Assembly (NCBI RefSeq): GCF_001698815.1
Contig: NZ_LGSI01000015.1
Location: 17,181 to 55,495 of the forward strand
Source: Pseudomonas syringae
Lineage (GTDB): Bacteria; Pseudomonadota; Gammaproteobacteria; Pseudomonadales; Pseudomonadaceae
Direction of reading: 5' to 3'
DNA length: 38,315 bases
The position numbers were made by a program, and so were the translations under genes. Under the pieces are notes generated by a model that was not told the DNA's origin, searched no databases, and saw only the letters and a list, made by a program, of their open reading frames with translations. Below, piece by piece: positions 31,469 through 38,315 of the stretch. The stretch's first letter is position 1. Each line of letters opens with the position of its first letter.

Positions 31469-31477
31469 ATGCGTAAT
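31461..31477. promoter_or_regulatory. HmgR operator in the hmgR-hmgA region
   Basis: ATTACGTTATGCGTAAT is a 17-bp palindrome with perfect ATTACG/CGTAAT arms. A further ATTACG half-site follows at 31481-31486. It agrees in size with the palindrome reported for P. putida HmgR, from memory. Confidence 0.8.
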
Positions 31478-31513
31478 CGAATTACGTTTATTCGGTTTCG
31501 CATAACCTGAAAA

Positions 31514-31521
31514 AACAATAA
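31514..31521 (+). promoter_or_regulatory. Candidate Hfq/Crc (CA) motif in hmgA leader
   Basis: AACAATAA, preceded by an A-run, matches AAnAAYAA exactly and borders the AGAGG ribosome-binding site of hmgA. hmgA is a reported Crc target in P. putida, from memory. Confidence 0.65.
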
Positions 31522-31530
31522 GAGGTCGAG

Positions 31531-32838
31531 ATGTTCACTCATCCACACGCCGAGTCTCTGAATTACCTGACAGGTTTCGGTAACCAGTTCAGCAGTGAAG
31601 CGCTGCCCGGCGCGTTGCCGGTCGGCCAGAACTCCCCGCAAAAACATGCTCTGGGCCTGTACGCTGAATTGCTCTCCGGCACTGCGTTCACCGTGCCCCG
31701 CGCAGAAGCGCGGCGTAGCTGGCTGTATCGCATCAAGCCTTCCGCCAGCCATCCTTGCTATCAGCGGCTGGACCGGCAAATCGCTGGCGGCGAAATGGGC
31801 CAGATCACGCCCAACCGCCTGCGCTGGAACGCCTTTGATCTGCCCACGCAGCCGACAGACTTCGTCGATGGCCTGCACGTCATGGCCAGCACCGCGTCGG
31901 CGGAGCAGGCTGAAGGCGTCAGCATTTATAACTACGTGGCCAATGCTTCGATGCAACGGGCGTTCTTCAATGCTGACGGCGAATGGCTGATCGTGCCGCA
32001 GCTGGGTCGCCTGCGCATCGTCACCGAACTGGGCATGCTGGACGTCGAGCCTCAGGAAATCGTCGTGGTGCCGCGCGGGATGAAATTCAGCGTACAGCTG
32101 CTGGACGATTGCGCTCGGGGTTATGTCTGTGAGAACCACGGCAGCGCGTTGCGTCTGCCGGATCTCGGGCCTATCGGCAGCAACGGTCTGGCCAACTCCC
32201 GGGATTTCCAGGTGCCGGTCGCCTGGTTCGAAGAGCGCGACGAGCCGACGCTGCTGGTGCAGAAATTCCTTGGCGAGCTATGGGCGACGCAGCTGGATCA
32301 CTCGCCGTTCGATGTGGTGGGCTGGCATGGCAATAACGTGCCGTACAAATATGACCTGCGCCGTTTCAACACCATCGGCACGGTGAGTTTTGACCATCCC
32401 GATCCGTCGATTTTTACCGTGCTGACTGCGCCGGGTGCTGTGCATGGCCAAGCCAATATCGATTTCGTGATCTTCCCGCCGCGCTGGATGGTGGCGGAAA
32501 ACACTTTCCGCCCACCATGGTTTCATCGCAATCTGATGAACGAATTCATGGGCCTGATCGACGGCGCCTACGACGCCAAGGCCGAAGGTTTCATGCCGGG
32601 CGGCGCGTCGCTGCACAACTGCATGAGCGCCCACGGGCCGGATAACGCCACGGCGGAAAAAGCCGTCGCCGCACCATTGCAACCGCACAAGATCGAAAAC
32701 ACCATGGCCTTCATGTTCGAGACCGGCAAGGTATTGCGCCCCAGCCAGTTCGCGCTGGAATGCCCGCAACTGCAACCCGACTACGACGCCTGCTGGACCG
32801 GCATGGCCAAGACTTTCAACAGGGAAATGCCGCAATGA
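31531..32838 (+). CDS. hmgA: Homogentisate 1,2-dioxygenase
   Basis: A 435-aa cupin-type ring-cleavage enzyme of full family length. The iron ligands by alignment to human HGD are H332 and E338 ([11 protein letters not shown]) and H368 (CMSAHGPD). Conserved N-terminal [13 protein letters not shown] and [13 protein letters not shown] segments are present. It opens homogentisate to maleylacetoacetate with O2. AGAGG lies before the ATG at 31531. Its stop overlaps the fahA start (ATGA, 32835-32838). Confidence 0.97.
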   Translation: MFTHPHAESLNYLTGFGNQFSSEALPGALPVGQNSPQKHALGLYAELLSGTAFTVPRAEARRSWLYRIKPSASHPCYQRLDRQIAGGEMGQITPNRLRWNAFDLPTQPTDFVDGLHVMASTASAEQAEGVSIYNYVANASMQRAFFNADGEWLIVPQLGRLRIVTELGMLDVEPQEIVVVPRGMKFSVQLLDDCARGYVCENHGSALRLPDLGPIGSNGLANSRDFQVPVAWFEERDEPTLLVQKFLGELWATQLDHSPFDVVGWHGNNVPYKYDLRRFNTIGTVSFDHPDPSIFTVLTAPGAVHGQANIDFVIFPPRWMVAENTFRPPWFHRNLMNEFMGLIDGAYDAKAEGFMPGGASLHNCMSAHGPDNATAEKAVAAPLQPHKIENTMAFMFETGKVLRPSQFALECPQLQPDYDACWTGMAKTFNREMPQ

Positions 32839-34133
32839 ATGCTTCTTCAAACACTCGCAGCTGGATCGAGTCCGCCAACGGCCACGCTGATTTCCCGTTG
32901 CAGAATTTGCCCTTGGGTGTGTTCAGTCGCCCAGGTTTGACTCCGCGCGGCGGCGTGGCCATCGGCGATTCGATTTTTGATCTGCAGGCCGCACTCGAAG
33001 CGGGTTTTTTCAACGGTGCCGCCCGCGCCGCCGCCGAGGCCGTCAGCCGCGATCAGTTGAATGATTTCTTCGCTCTGGGCGCGGGTGCACGTCAGGCGTT
33101 GCGTCGTGAATTGCTGCATTTGCTGGATGAAAACAGCCCGCAGCGCGCGCGCCTGCAAGCAGCAACCGATGGGTTGTTGCATCCGATGAGCGAGTGCCAG
33201 ATGCACCTGCCAGCGCGGGTCGGCGATTACACCGATTTCTACGTTGGCATTCATCACGCCATGAACGTCGGCAAGCTGTTCCGCCCCGACAACCCGCTAT
33301 TGCCCAACTATAAATATGTGCCGATTGCCTATCACGGTCGCGCCTCGACGCTGTGTGTCTCGGGCACGCCAGTCAAACGGCCCAACGGCCAGACGCTGCC
33401 GCCGGGCCAGGACGTGCCGCAGTTCGGTCCCTGCAAGCGACTGGATTACGAACTGGAAATGGGTGTGTGGATCGGACCGGGCAATGCCAGCGGCGCGGCA
33501 ATCGATATCGCCGAGGCGCCGCAACACATTGCCGGTTTATGTCTGCTCAACGACTGGTCGGCGCGGGATATCCAGGCCTGGGAATACCAGCCGCTGGGTC
33601 CGTTTCTGTCGAAAAGCTTCGCCACCACAGTGTCGCCCTGGGTGGTGACGGCTGAAGCCCTCGCGCCATTCCGCAGCCCGCAACCCGCACGGCCTGATGG
33701 CGATCCGCAGCCGCTGCCGTATCTGCTTGATGCAGCGGATCAACAGAGCGGTGCGCTGGATATCGAACTGGAAGTCCTCCTGCAGACGCGGCAGATGAAG
33801 GCGCAAGGCTTGCCCGCCGAGCGCCTGGCCCTGAGCAACACGCTGAATATGTACTGGACCCTGGCGCAGATGGTCACCCACCACAGCGTCAACGGCTGCA
33901 AGTTGCAGCCCGGTGATCTGTTCGGCACCGGCACGTTGTCCGGCCCGCAGGCCGGCCAGTTCGGCAGCCTGCTGGAGATGACTGAAGGCGGCAAAAATAG
34001 CGTCACCTTGCCGAGCGGCGAAGTACGGCGCTTCCTTGAAGACGGCGATGAAGTAATCCTGCGCGCCCGCTGCAAGCGCGAAGGCCAGGTGTCCATCGGG
34101 TTTGGTGAATGCCGAGGTGTTGTGCAGGGCTGA
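32835..34133 (+). CDS. fahA: Fumarylacetoacetase
   Basis: A 432-aa enzyme of normal length. The N-terminal SH3-like domain begins [13 protein letters not shown]. The catalytic domain shows the metal and active-site residues in [20 protein letters not shown] (D and H), [12 protein letters not shown] (two Glu) and [33 protein letters not shown] (Asp and Lys). It hydrolyses fumarylacetoacetate to fumarate and acetoacetate. The ATG at 32835 overlaps the hmgA stop by 4 nt; a longer frame into hmgA is not used. It is the end of the two-gene hmgA-fahA unit. Confidence 0.97.
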   Translation: MNASSNTRSWIESANGHADFPLQNLPLGVFSRPGLTPRGGVAIGDSIFDLQAALEAGFFNGAARAAAEAVSRDQLNDFFALGAGARQALRRELLHLLDENSPQRARLQAATDGLLHPMSECQMHLPARVGDYTDFYVGIHHAMNVGKLFRPDNPLLPNYKYVPIAYHGRASTLCVSGTPVKRPNGQTLPPGQDVPQFGPCKRLDYELEMGVWIGPGNASGAAIDIAEAPQHIAGLCLLNDWSARDIQAWEYQPLGPFLSKSFATTVSPWVVTAEALAPFRSPQPARPDGDPQPLPYLLDAADQQSGALDIELEVLLQTRQMKAQGLPAERLALSNTLNMYWTLAQMVTHHSVNGCKLQPGDLFGTGTLSGPQAGQFGSLLEMTEGGKNSVTLPSGEVRRFLEDGDEVILRARCKREGQVSIGFGECRGVVQG

Positions 34134-34139
34134 TGATTT

Positions 34140-34228
34140 GTAGGAGCGAGGCTTGCCCGCGAATCAGGCGCCTCGCTTGCCCAGATCCACCGCGTCATCG
34201 TTGTTCGCGGGCGAGCCTCGCTCCAACA
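34140..34228. repeat. REP-like paired repeat between fahA and the deacylase gene
   Basis: Arms 'gtaggagcgaggcttgcccgcg' and 'ttcgcgggcgagcctcgctcca' lie in opposed orientation, about 90 bp apart edge to edge, between convergent stops. Confidence 0.88.
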
Positions 34229-34229
34229 A

Positions 34230-35696
34230 TCATTCGGCCTTCGTGAATCCCGCCACCAACGACCCTTCACGCGGCAGGAATTTGCCTTGCCGTTCACCCT
34301 GAGCCTTGCCATCGGCATAGCTCAAATGCCCGTTGATCCACACGCCATCAATACCTTCGGCTGCCCGTTGCGGGTTTTTGAAGTCCGCGATGTCGCGCAC
34401 AGTTTCAGGGTCGAACAACACCAGATCAGCCCAATAACCTTCGCGAATCAGCCCGCGTTCATGCAGCCCGAAACGCGCTGCAGAAAGCCCGGTCATCTTG
34501 TGCACGGCTGTGTGCAGCGGGAACAGGCCAAGGTCGCGGCTGAAATGCCCGAGCACGCGGGGGAATGCGCCCCACAAACGCGGGTGCGGAAACGGGTCTT
34601 CCGGCAAGCCGTCGGAGCCGATCATCGACAGCGGATGGCGCAGAATATTTTGTACGTCCTGCTCATCCATGCCGTAGTACACCGCGCCTGCGGGTTGTAG
34701 TTTGCGTGCCGTGTCCTGCAGCGAAAGATTCCAGTCGGCGGCGATGTCCTGCAAGTCGCGGCCGCCCTGATCCGGATGCGGCGTCGACCAGGTAATCGTG
34801 ATGCGGAAGGCATCGGTGACCTGCTTCAAATCCAGCGTTGAAGAGCTGGCGGCATACGGATAACAGTCACAACCCACGGGATGATCCAACGCCGCTTTTT
34901 CCAGGGCCGCCAATAGTTGCGGACTGCGCCCCCAGTTTCCCGCGCCGGCACATTTCAGATGCGAGATCACCACCGGCGCCTTGGCGTGACGGCCAATGGC
35001 GAACGCCTCATCCATGGCTTCCAGCACCGGCTCGAATTCACTGCGCAAGTGCGTGGTGTAGACCGCGCCGAACGCCGTCAGCTCTTCGGCCAACTGCTTG
35101 ACCTCATCGGTTTCGGCGCTGAAGGCCGAGGCGTAGGCCAGACCAGTGGACAGCCCCAGCGCACCGGCTTCCAGGCTGTCGCGCAGTTGCTCGCACATCG
35201 CGCTGATTTCTTCGGCGGTGGCGGTGCGCAGCAGATCCGCCATGTGGTTGCTGCGCAGCGCCGTGTGGCCAATCAACGCGGCGACGTTCACTGCCGGGCG
35301 GGCCTTGTCCACGGCGTTGCGGTAATCAATAAAGCGCGGGTAGACGAACGCGTCGGCCGTCCCCAGCAGGTTCATCGGATCAGGCGGATCACCCGCCAGT
35401 TTCACCGGCGCCGCACTGATCCCGCAATTGCCGACGATCACGGTGGTCACGCCCTGGGTAATCTTGGGCAACATGCCGGGTTTGCGAATCACCACGGTGT
35501 CGTCGTGGGTATGCACGTCGATAAAACCCGGTGCCAGTACGCGGCCCGCCGCATTGATTTCTTCGCTGGCGGAAACGCCGTCGAGGCTGCCGATACGCTG
35601 GATGCGTCCTTCACGAATGGCCACGTCGGCGCGAAAGCCGGGGGTATCGCTACCATCGATGACCAGCGCATCGCGGATGATCAGGTCGTAAAGCAT
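34230..35696 (-). CDS. N-acyl-D-amino-acid deacylase (D-aminoacylase)
   Basis: A 488-aa amidohydrolase of the D-aminoacylase family. The zinc residues align with Alcaligenes D-aminoacylase: H62 and H64 (DVHTHDD), C91 (VGNCGIS), H216 (YTTHLRSE), H246 (VVISHLKCAG) and the catalytic D362 (IGSDGLPEDP). It hydrolyses N-acyl-D-amino acids to the free D-amino acid and a carboxylate in the cytosol. It follows the RpiR regulator by only 3 bp in the leftward operon with a GntP-type permease, so uptake and deacylation are linked. Confidence 0.94.
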   Translation of the reverse strand: MLYDLIIRDALVIDGSDTPGFRADVAIREGRIQRIGSLDGVSASEEINAAGRVLAPGFIDVHTHDDTVVIRKPGMLPKITQGVTTVIVGNCGISAAPVKLAGDPPDPMNLLGTADAFVYPRFIDYRNAVDKARPAVNVAALIGHTALRSNHMADLLRTATAEEISAMCEQLRDSLEAGALGLSTGLAYASAFSAETDEVKQLAEELTAFGAVYTTHLRSEFEPVLEAMDEAFAIGRHAKAPVVISHLKCAGAGNWGRSPQLLAALEKAALDHPVGCDCYPYAASSSTLDLKQVTDAFRITITWSTPHPDQGGRDLQDIAADWNLSLQDTARKLQPAGAVYYGMDEQDVQNILRHPLSMIGSDGLPEDPFPHPRLWGAFPRVLGHFSRDLGLFPLHTAVHKMTGLSAARFGLHERGLIREGYWADLVLFDPETVRDIADFKNPQRAAEGIDGVWINGHLSYADGKAQGERQGKFLPREGSLVAGFTKAE

Positions 35697-35699
35697 GAT

Positions 35700-36560
35700 T
35701 CAGTCTCCAAGCGGCAAGCCATCTTCGCCGCCGCGATAGTCATCAAGGGCGAGCTTGATCCGCCGCAGTCGTTCCTGATTTTCTTCAGGGGCGACCAAGG
35801 CCAGTTCAGTGGCCAGCACGTCGATGGTCAGCAGCATGCCGTAGCGCGCTGCCGTGGGTTTGTAGATGAAATTGGTTTCGGCGATTTGCAGGGGCAGCAG
35901 CACGTCCGCTAGCTGCGCCAAGGGCGAATCGGGCAAGGTAATCGCCAGGATTTTCGTGCCATAGCTGCGCGCCAGCTTCACGGCTTCCAGCAGTTCCGGG
36001 GTGCGCCCGCTCAGTGAGCAGGCAATCAGACTCTGCTCGGCACCCAGCGTGGCGGCGATCAGACGCATCATCACCGGATCACGACAGGCGGCGATGGGAT
36101 AGCCGAGGCGGACCAGTCGGGTCTGCAATTCTTCGCTGCACAGGCTGGAACAGCCGCCCATGCCAAACGCGTGGATCATCCGCGCGCCACTCAACAGCGC
36201 CACCGCCGCCGCGAAGCGCGCTTCATCGAAGCCCGCCAGGTGCTGACGCAATGTCGATTCAATATCGCCGACAATCTGGGTGAAAAATGCCGACTGCTCG
36301 GGTGCGCGTTCCGGGTTCAGAAAGCGGCTGCCGACGCCCGTGGCCTGGGCCAGTTGCAGGCGCAGGTCGCGCAGATCACGGCAACCGATGCTGCGGGCGA
36401 ACCGCGACAAGGTAGCGCTGCTGACTTCGGCCTGCGCCGCCAGTTCTTCCAGGCTGGCACTGGCGGCGAAGGCCACATCGCTGAGGATCAGTTTGGCGAT
36501 GCGTCCTTCACCGGCACTGAACGAGTCCTGGCGCGCGCGGATCTGGTAAAGAATGTCCAC
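35700..36560 (-). CDS. MurR/RpiR-family transcriptional regulator
   Basis: A 286-aa protein with an N-terminal RpiR-type helix-turn-helix (about 1-77; AASLEELAAQAEVSSATLSRFARSIGC in outline) and a C-terminal SIS domain (about 110-250; ARMIHAFGMGGCSSLCSEELQTRL and LIACSLSGRTPELLEAVKLA). SIS domains bind phosphosugars or related effectors. The GTG at 36560 is taken as the start: it follows directly after the permease stop (TGAGTG) and homology starts at MDILYQIRARQ. It probably controls its own operon. Confidence 0.9.
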   Translation of the reverse strand: MDILYQIRARQDSFSAGEGRIAKLILSDVAFAASASLEELAAQAEVSSATLSRFARSIGCRDLRDLRLQLAQATGVGSRFLNPERAPEQSAFFTQIVGDIESTLRQHLAGFDEARFAAAVALLSGARMIHAFGMGGCSSLCSEELQTRLVRLGYPIAACRDPVMMRLIAATLGAEQSLIACSLSGRTPELLEAVKLARSYGTKILAITLPDSPLAQLADVLLPLQIAETNFIYKPTAARYGMLLTIDVLATELALVAPEENQERLRRIKLALDDYRGGEDGLPLGD

Positions 36561-37910
36561 TCAGAGTACCTGCGCCAGCACCAGGGTGAAGGCGAACGCG
36601 ATCACGGAAATCAGCGTCTCCAGCACCGTCCAGGTCTTGAAGGTTTGCGCCACGGTCATGTTGAAATACTCCTTGATAAGCCAGAAACCACCGTCGTTGA
36701 CGTGGGAAAAAATCACCGAGCCTGCGCCGGTGGCCAGCACCAACAGTTCCGGGTGCGGATAGCCAAGCCCGAGCGCAACGGGGGCGACAATACCTGATGC
36801 GGTGGTCATTGCCACTGTTGCCGAGCCGGTGGCAATGCGCATCAAGGCCGCAAACAACCAGCCCATGAGCAGCGGTGACAGATGGAAATCCTGAGCCAGG
36901 CCAACGATTTCGTTGGTCACACCACTGTCGACCAGAATCCGATTCAAACCGCCACCCGCGCCGACCAACAGCGTAATGCTCGCGGTGGGAGCCAGGCATT
37001 CATTAGTGAATTTCAGGATCGAGTCGCGGCTGATGCCCTGAGCGATACCCAGCGTCCAGAAGCTCAGCAATGTCGCCAGCAGCAGGGCGATCACCGAGTT
37101 ACCGATGAACAACAGAAAGCTGTTGAAGCCGCTGCCCGGCGTGCTGATCAGGTTGGCCCAACCGCCCAGCAACATCAACACCACCGGCAGCAGAATCGTG
37201 GTCATGGTCAGGCCGAAGCTGGGCAGTTTCGCGCGCGGTTCGCGGTCCAGAAACTGCTTGGCCAGCGGATTTTCGTCGGCCAGCTGGATACGTGGCACGA
37301 TGAATTTGGCGTAGAGCGGACCTGCGATAATCGCCGTCGGAATGCCGACCAGAATCGCGTAGAACAGCGTTTGCCCCACAGACGCCTGATACGCCAGCAC
37401 CGCCAGCATCGCGGCGGGATGCGGCGGCACCAATGCGTGCACCACTGACAAGCCAGCCACCATCGGCAAGCCGACCATCAGAATCGACACCCCGACGCGA
37501 CGCGCCACGGTGAAGGCAATCGGCACCAACAGCACGAAGCCGACTTCGAAGAACAGCGGCAGGCCGACCAGGAATGCGATGCAAACCATCGCCCAGTGGG
37601 CATTGCGCTCGCCGAAGCGGTCGATCAGCGTGCGCGCCACCTGCTCGGCACCGCCGGATTCGGCCATCATCTTGCCAAGCATGGTGCCCAACGCCACCAC
37701 CAGCGCGATGTGCCCAAGGGTTTTGCCGACGCCGCCTTCATAGGCTGCGACCACGCCGGTGGCTGGCATGCCGGCGACCAGCGCCAGGCCAATGGAGATA
37801 AGCGTGATGACAATGAACGGATTAAGACGATAGCGCGCGATCAGGACAATCAAGGCGATGATCGCGACAGCAGCGTAAATCAGCAGCGACAGGCCAGAGG
37901 AGGGCGGCAT
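36561..37910 (-). CDS. GntP-family permease of the D-aminoacylase operon
   Basis: A 449-aa membrane protein of the GntP family (gluconate, D-serine and related acids). Motifs parallel the gntP gene at 17031: ALGTMLGKMMAESGGAEQVARTL, HALVPPHPAAMLAV, ATGSATVAMTTASGIVAPV and SHVNDGGFWLIKEYFNM. Because it leads an operon with an RpiR regulator and a D-aminoacylase, its substrate is more probably an N-acyl-D-amino acid or D-amino acid than gluconate; this is inference. The RBS AAGGA precedes the ATG at 37910. Confidence 0.9.
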   Translation of the reverse strand: MPPSSGLSLLIYAAVAIIALIVLIARYRLNPFIVITLISIGLALVAGMPATGVVAAYEGGVGKTLGHIALVVALGTMLGKMMAESGGAEQVARTLIDRFGERNAHWAMVCIAFLVGLPLFFEVGFVLLVPIAFTVARRVGVSILMVGLPMVAGLSVVHALVPPHPAAMLAVLAYQASVGQTLFYAILVGIPTAIIAGPLYAKFIVPRIQLADENPLAKQFLDREPRAKLPSFGLTMTTILLPVVLMLLGGWANLISTPGSGFNSFLLFIGNSVIALLLATLLSFWTLGIAQGISRDSILKFTNECLAPTASITLLVGAGGGLNRILVDSGVTNEIVGLAQDFHLSPLLMGWLFAALMRIATGSATVAMTTASGIVAPVALGLGYPHPELLVLATGAGSVIFSHVNDGGFWLIKEYFNMTVAQTFKTWTVLETLISVIAFAFTLVLAQVL

Positions 37911-38092
37911 ACAGCGGTTCCTTGCTCAAGAGGGAGGTATGAAAAGCGCAACTCGGTGGGCGTTAACCCATCAAGGCAGCGGCGTTCCAGAAGATCTCGG
38001 CAGAGGTATCGCTAAAGGCTCGCAAGACGGAGCAAAGGTGCAGCAGGTGATGCGATCACAGGTAATCATTATTGTTATCTCTGTTTTCGTTA

Positions 38093-38148
38093 TGAAATTA
38101 ATTTACACTAAAACTTAAATAGATATCAATAAATGAAAGTTAATTTCT
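38093..38148. promoter_or_regulatory. Paired candidate RpiR operators
   Basis: TGAAATTAATTTACA (38093-38107) and TGAAAGTTAATTTCT (38134-38148) are near-palindromic 15-mers with centres 41 bp apart, close to four helical turns. The TGAAA/TTTCA-like arms resemble HexR/RpiR-family sites. They lie 183-238 bp before the permease start, so a gene beyond the right edge could also be the target. Confidence 0.55.
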
Positions 38149-38245
38149 TTTGGTTAGGGAGCCAACGTGGGGTGCACTTCATTTCACCTGTGGGAGATCC
38201 CCCGTCGTCCTGACGCCGCGTTGTCGCGCAGCAAACACCGGCACC

Positions 38246-38315
38246 CGTTGGAGCGAGGCTTGCCCGCGAAGAACGATGACGCGGTAGCGCTGGGTCACCG
38301 AGGCGTCTGATTCGC
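38246..38315. repeat. REP-like repeat at right edge (partial)
   Basis: The 'gttggagcgaggcttgcccgcgaa' arm matches those at 16891 and 34140. The opposite arm seems to begin at the very end ('tctgattcgc') and is cut by the window. Confidence 0.75.

Larger units (their letters stand above)
37911..38315. other. Upstream region of the D-aminoacylase operon, ending in a REP arm
   Basis: About 405 bp to the window end. Bases 37911-38050 show no gene. Bases 38060-38160 are strongly AT-rich with the paired operator candidates. From 38246 a REP-type arm, 'cgttggagcgaggcttgcccgcgaa', runs towards the window edge; its partner is likely beyond it. Confidence 0.6.

Noticed and set aside
34917..35912. Rightward frame of 331 codons opposite the D-aminoacylase gene
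   Set aside because: Antisense shadow that crosses the boundary of two real genes.

Overview
The window reads as chromosome of a fluorescens-group Pseudomonas. The HPPD (358 aa), DctPQM, GlcB (725 aa), DUF1652 and CsrA/RsmE-type proteins are all of Pseudomonas type. Most intergenic gaps also hold Pseudomonas REP-like palindromes of the form 'tgggagcgag…gcccgcgaa' or 'taggagggga…gtcccc'. No tRNA, rRNA, CRISPR array, insertion sequence, prophage or integrase was seen. All assignments come from reading the sequence; no database was searched.

Layout, left to right. 1-4210: a REP-like repeat, a CitE/HpcH-type lyase, and a complete TRAP transporter for C4-dicarboxylate-type acids (dctP-dctQ-dctM), closed by a bidirectional hairpin terminator. 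4220-8330: small or poorly known genes (a 24-aa membrane peptide with a four-helix membrane protein, a GNAT acetyltransferase, a DUF1652 protein, an unknown 103-aa protein) separated by unusually long AT-rich noncoding stretches. 8329-11220: an orphan two-Rossmann flavoprotein, a ketopantoate-reductase-family enzyme and a YdcH/DUF465 protein. 11250-13910: a three-gene envelope cluster (unknown protein, DUF1469 holin-like protein, DUF3618 protein) and a csrA homologue. 14213-16837: ligD, a three-domain NHEJ ligase.

17031-20270: gluconate uptake and phosphorylation (gntP, gntK) under a divergent LacI-type GntR, with three near-identical operators. 20419-28048: the glycolate/glyoxylate locus glcDEF-glcG-glcB with divergent glcC. 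GlcDEF oxidises glycolate to glyoxylate and GlcB condenses that with acetyl-CoA to malate. 28091-28510: a tandem array of four ~108-bp REP-type repeats. 28600-34133: tyrosine/homogentisate catabolism (maiA, hpd, hmgR divergent from hmgA-fahA), carrying 4-hydroxyphenylpyruvate to fumarate plus acetoacetate. 34230-37910: a D-amino-acid salvage operon (GntP-type permease, RpiR regulator, N-acyl-D-amino-acid deacylase) read leftward, with a paired candidate operator upstream.

The region is mainly a set of carbon-source modules, each with its own local regulator and a recognisable operator. Several leaders (dctP, maiA, hmgA, less clearly gntP and glcD) also carry A-rich motifs matching the Hfq/Crc catabolite-repression target AAnAAYAA near the start codon, so a common catabolite-repression layer over separate local switches is likely. 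I found no clear new multi-gene system. The best candidates for undescribed biology are the long noncoding tract at 7394-8328 beside the orphan flavoprotein, the perfect 16-bp palindrome at 6899-6914, the tandem REP array, and the relocation of maiA with its own HmgR-type operator.
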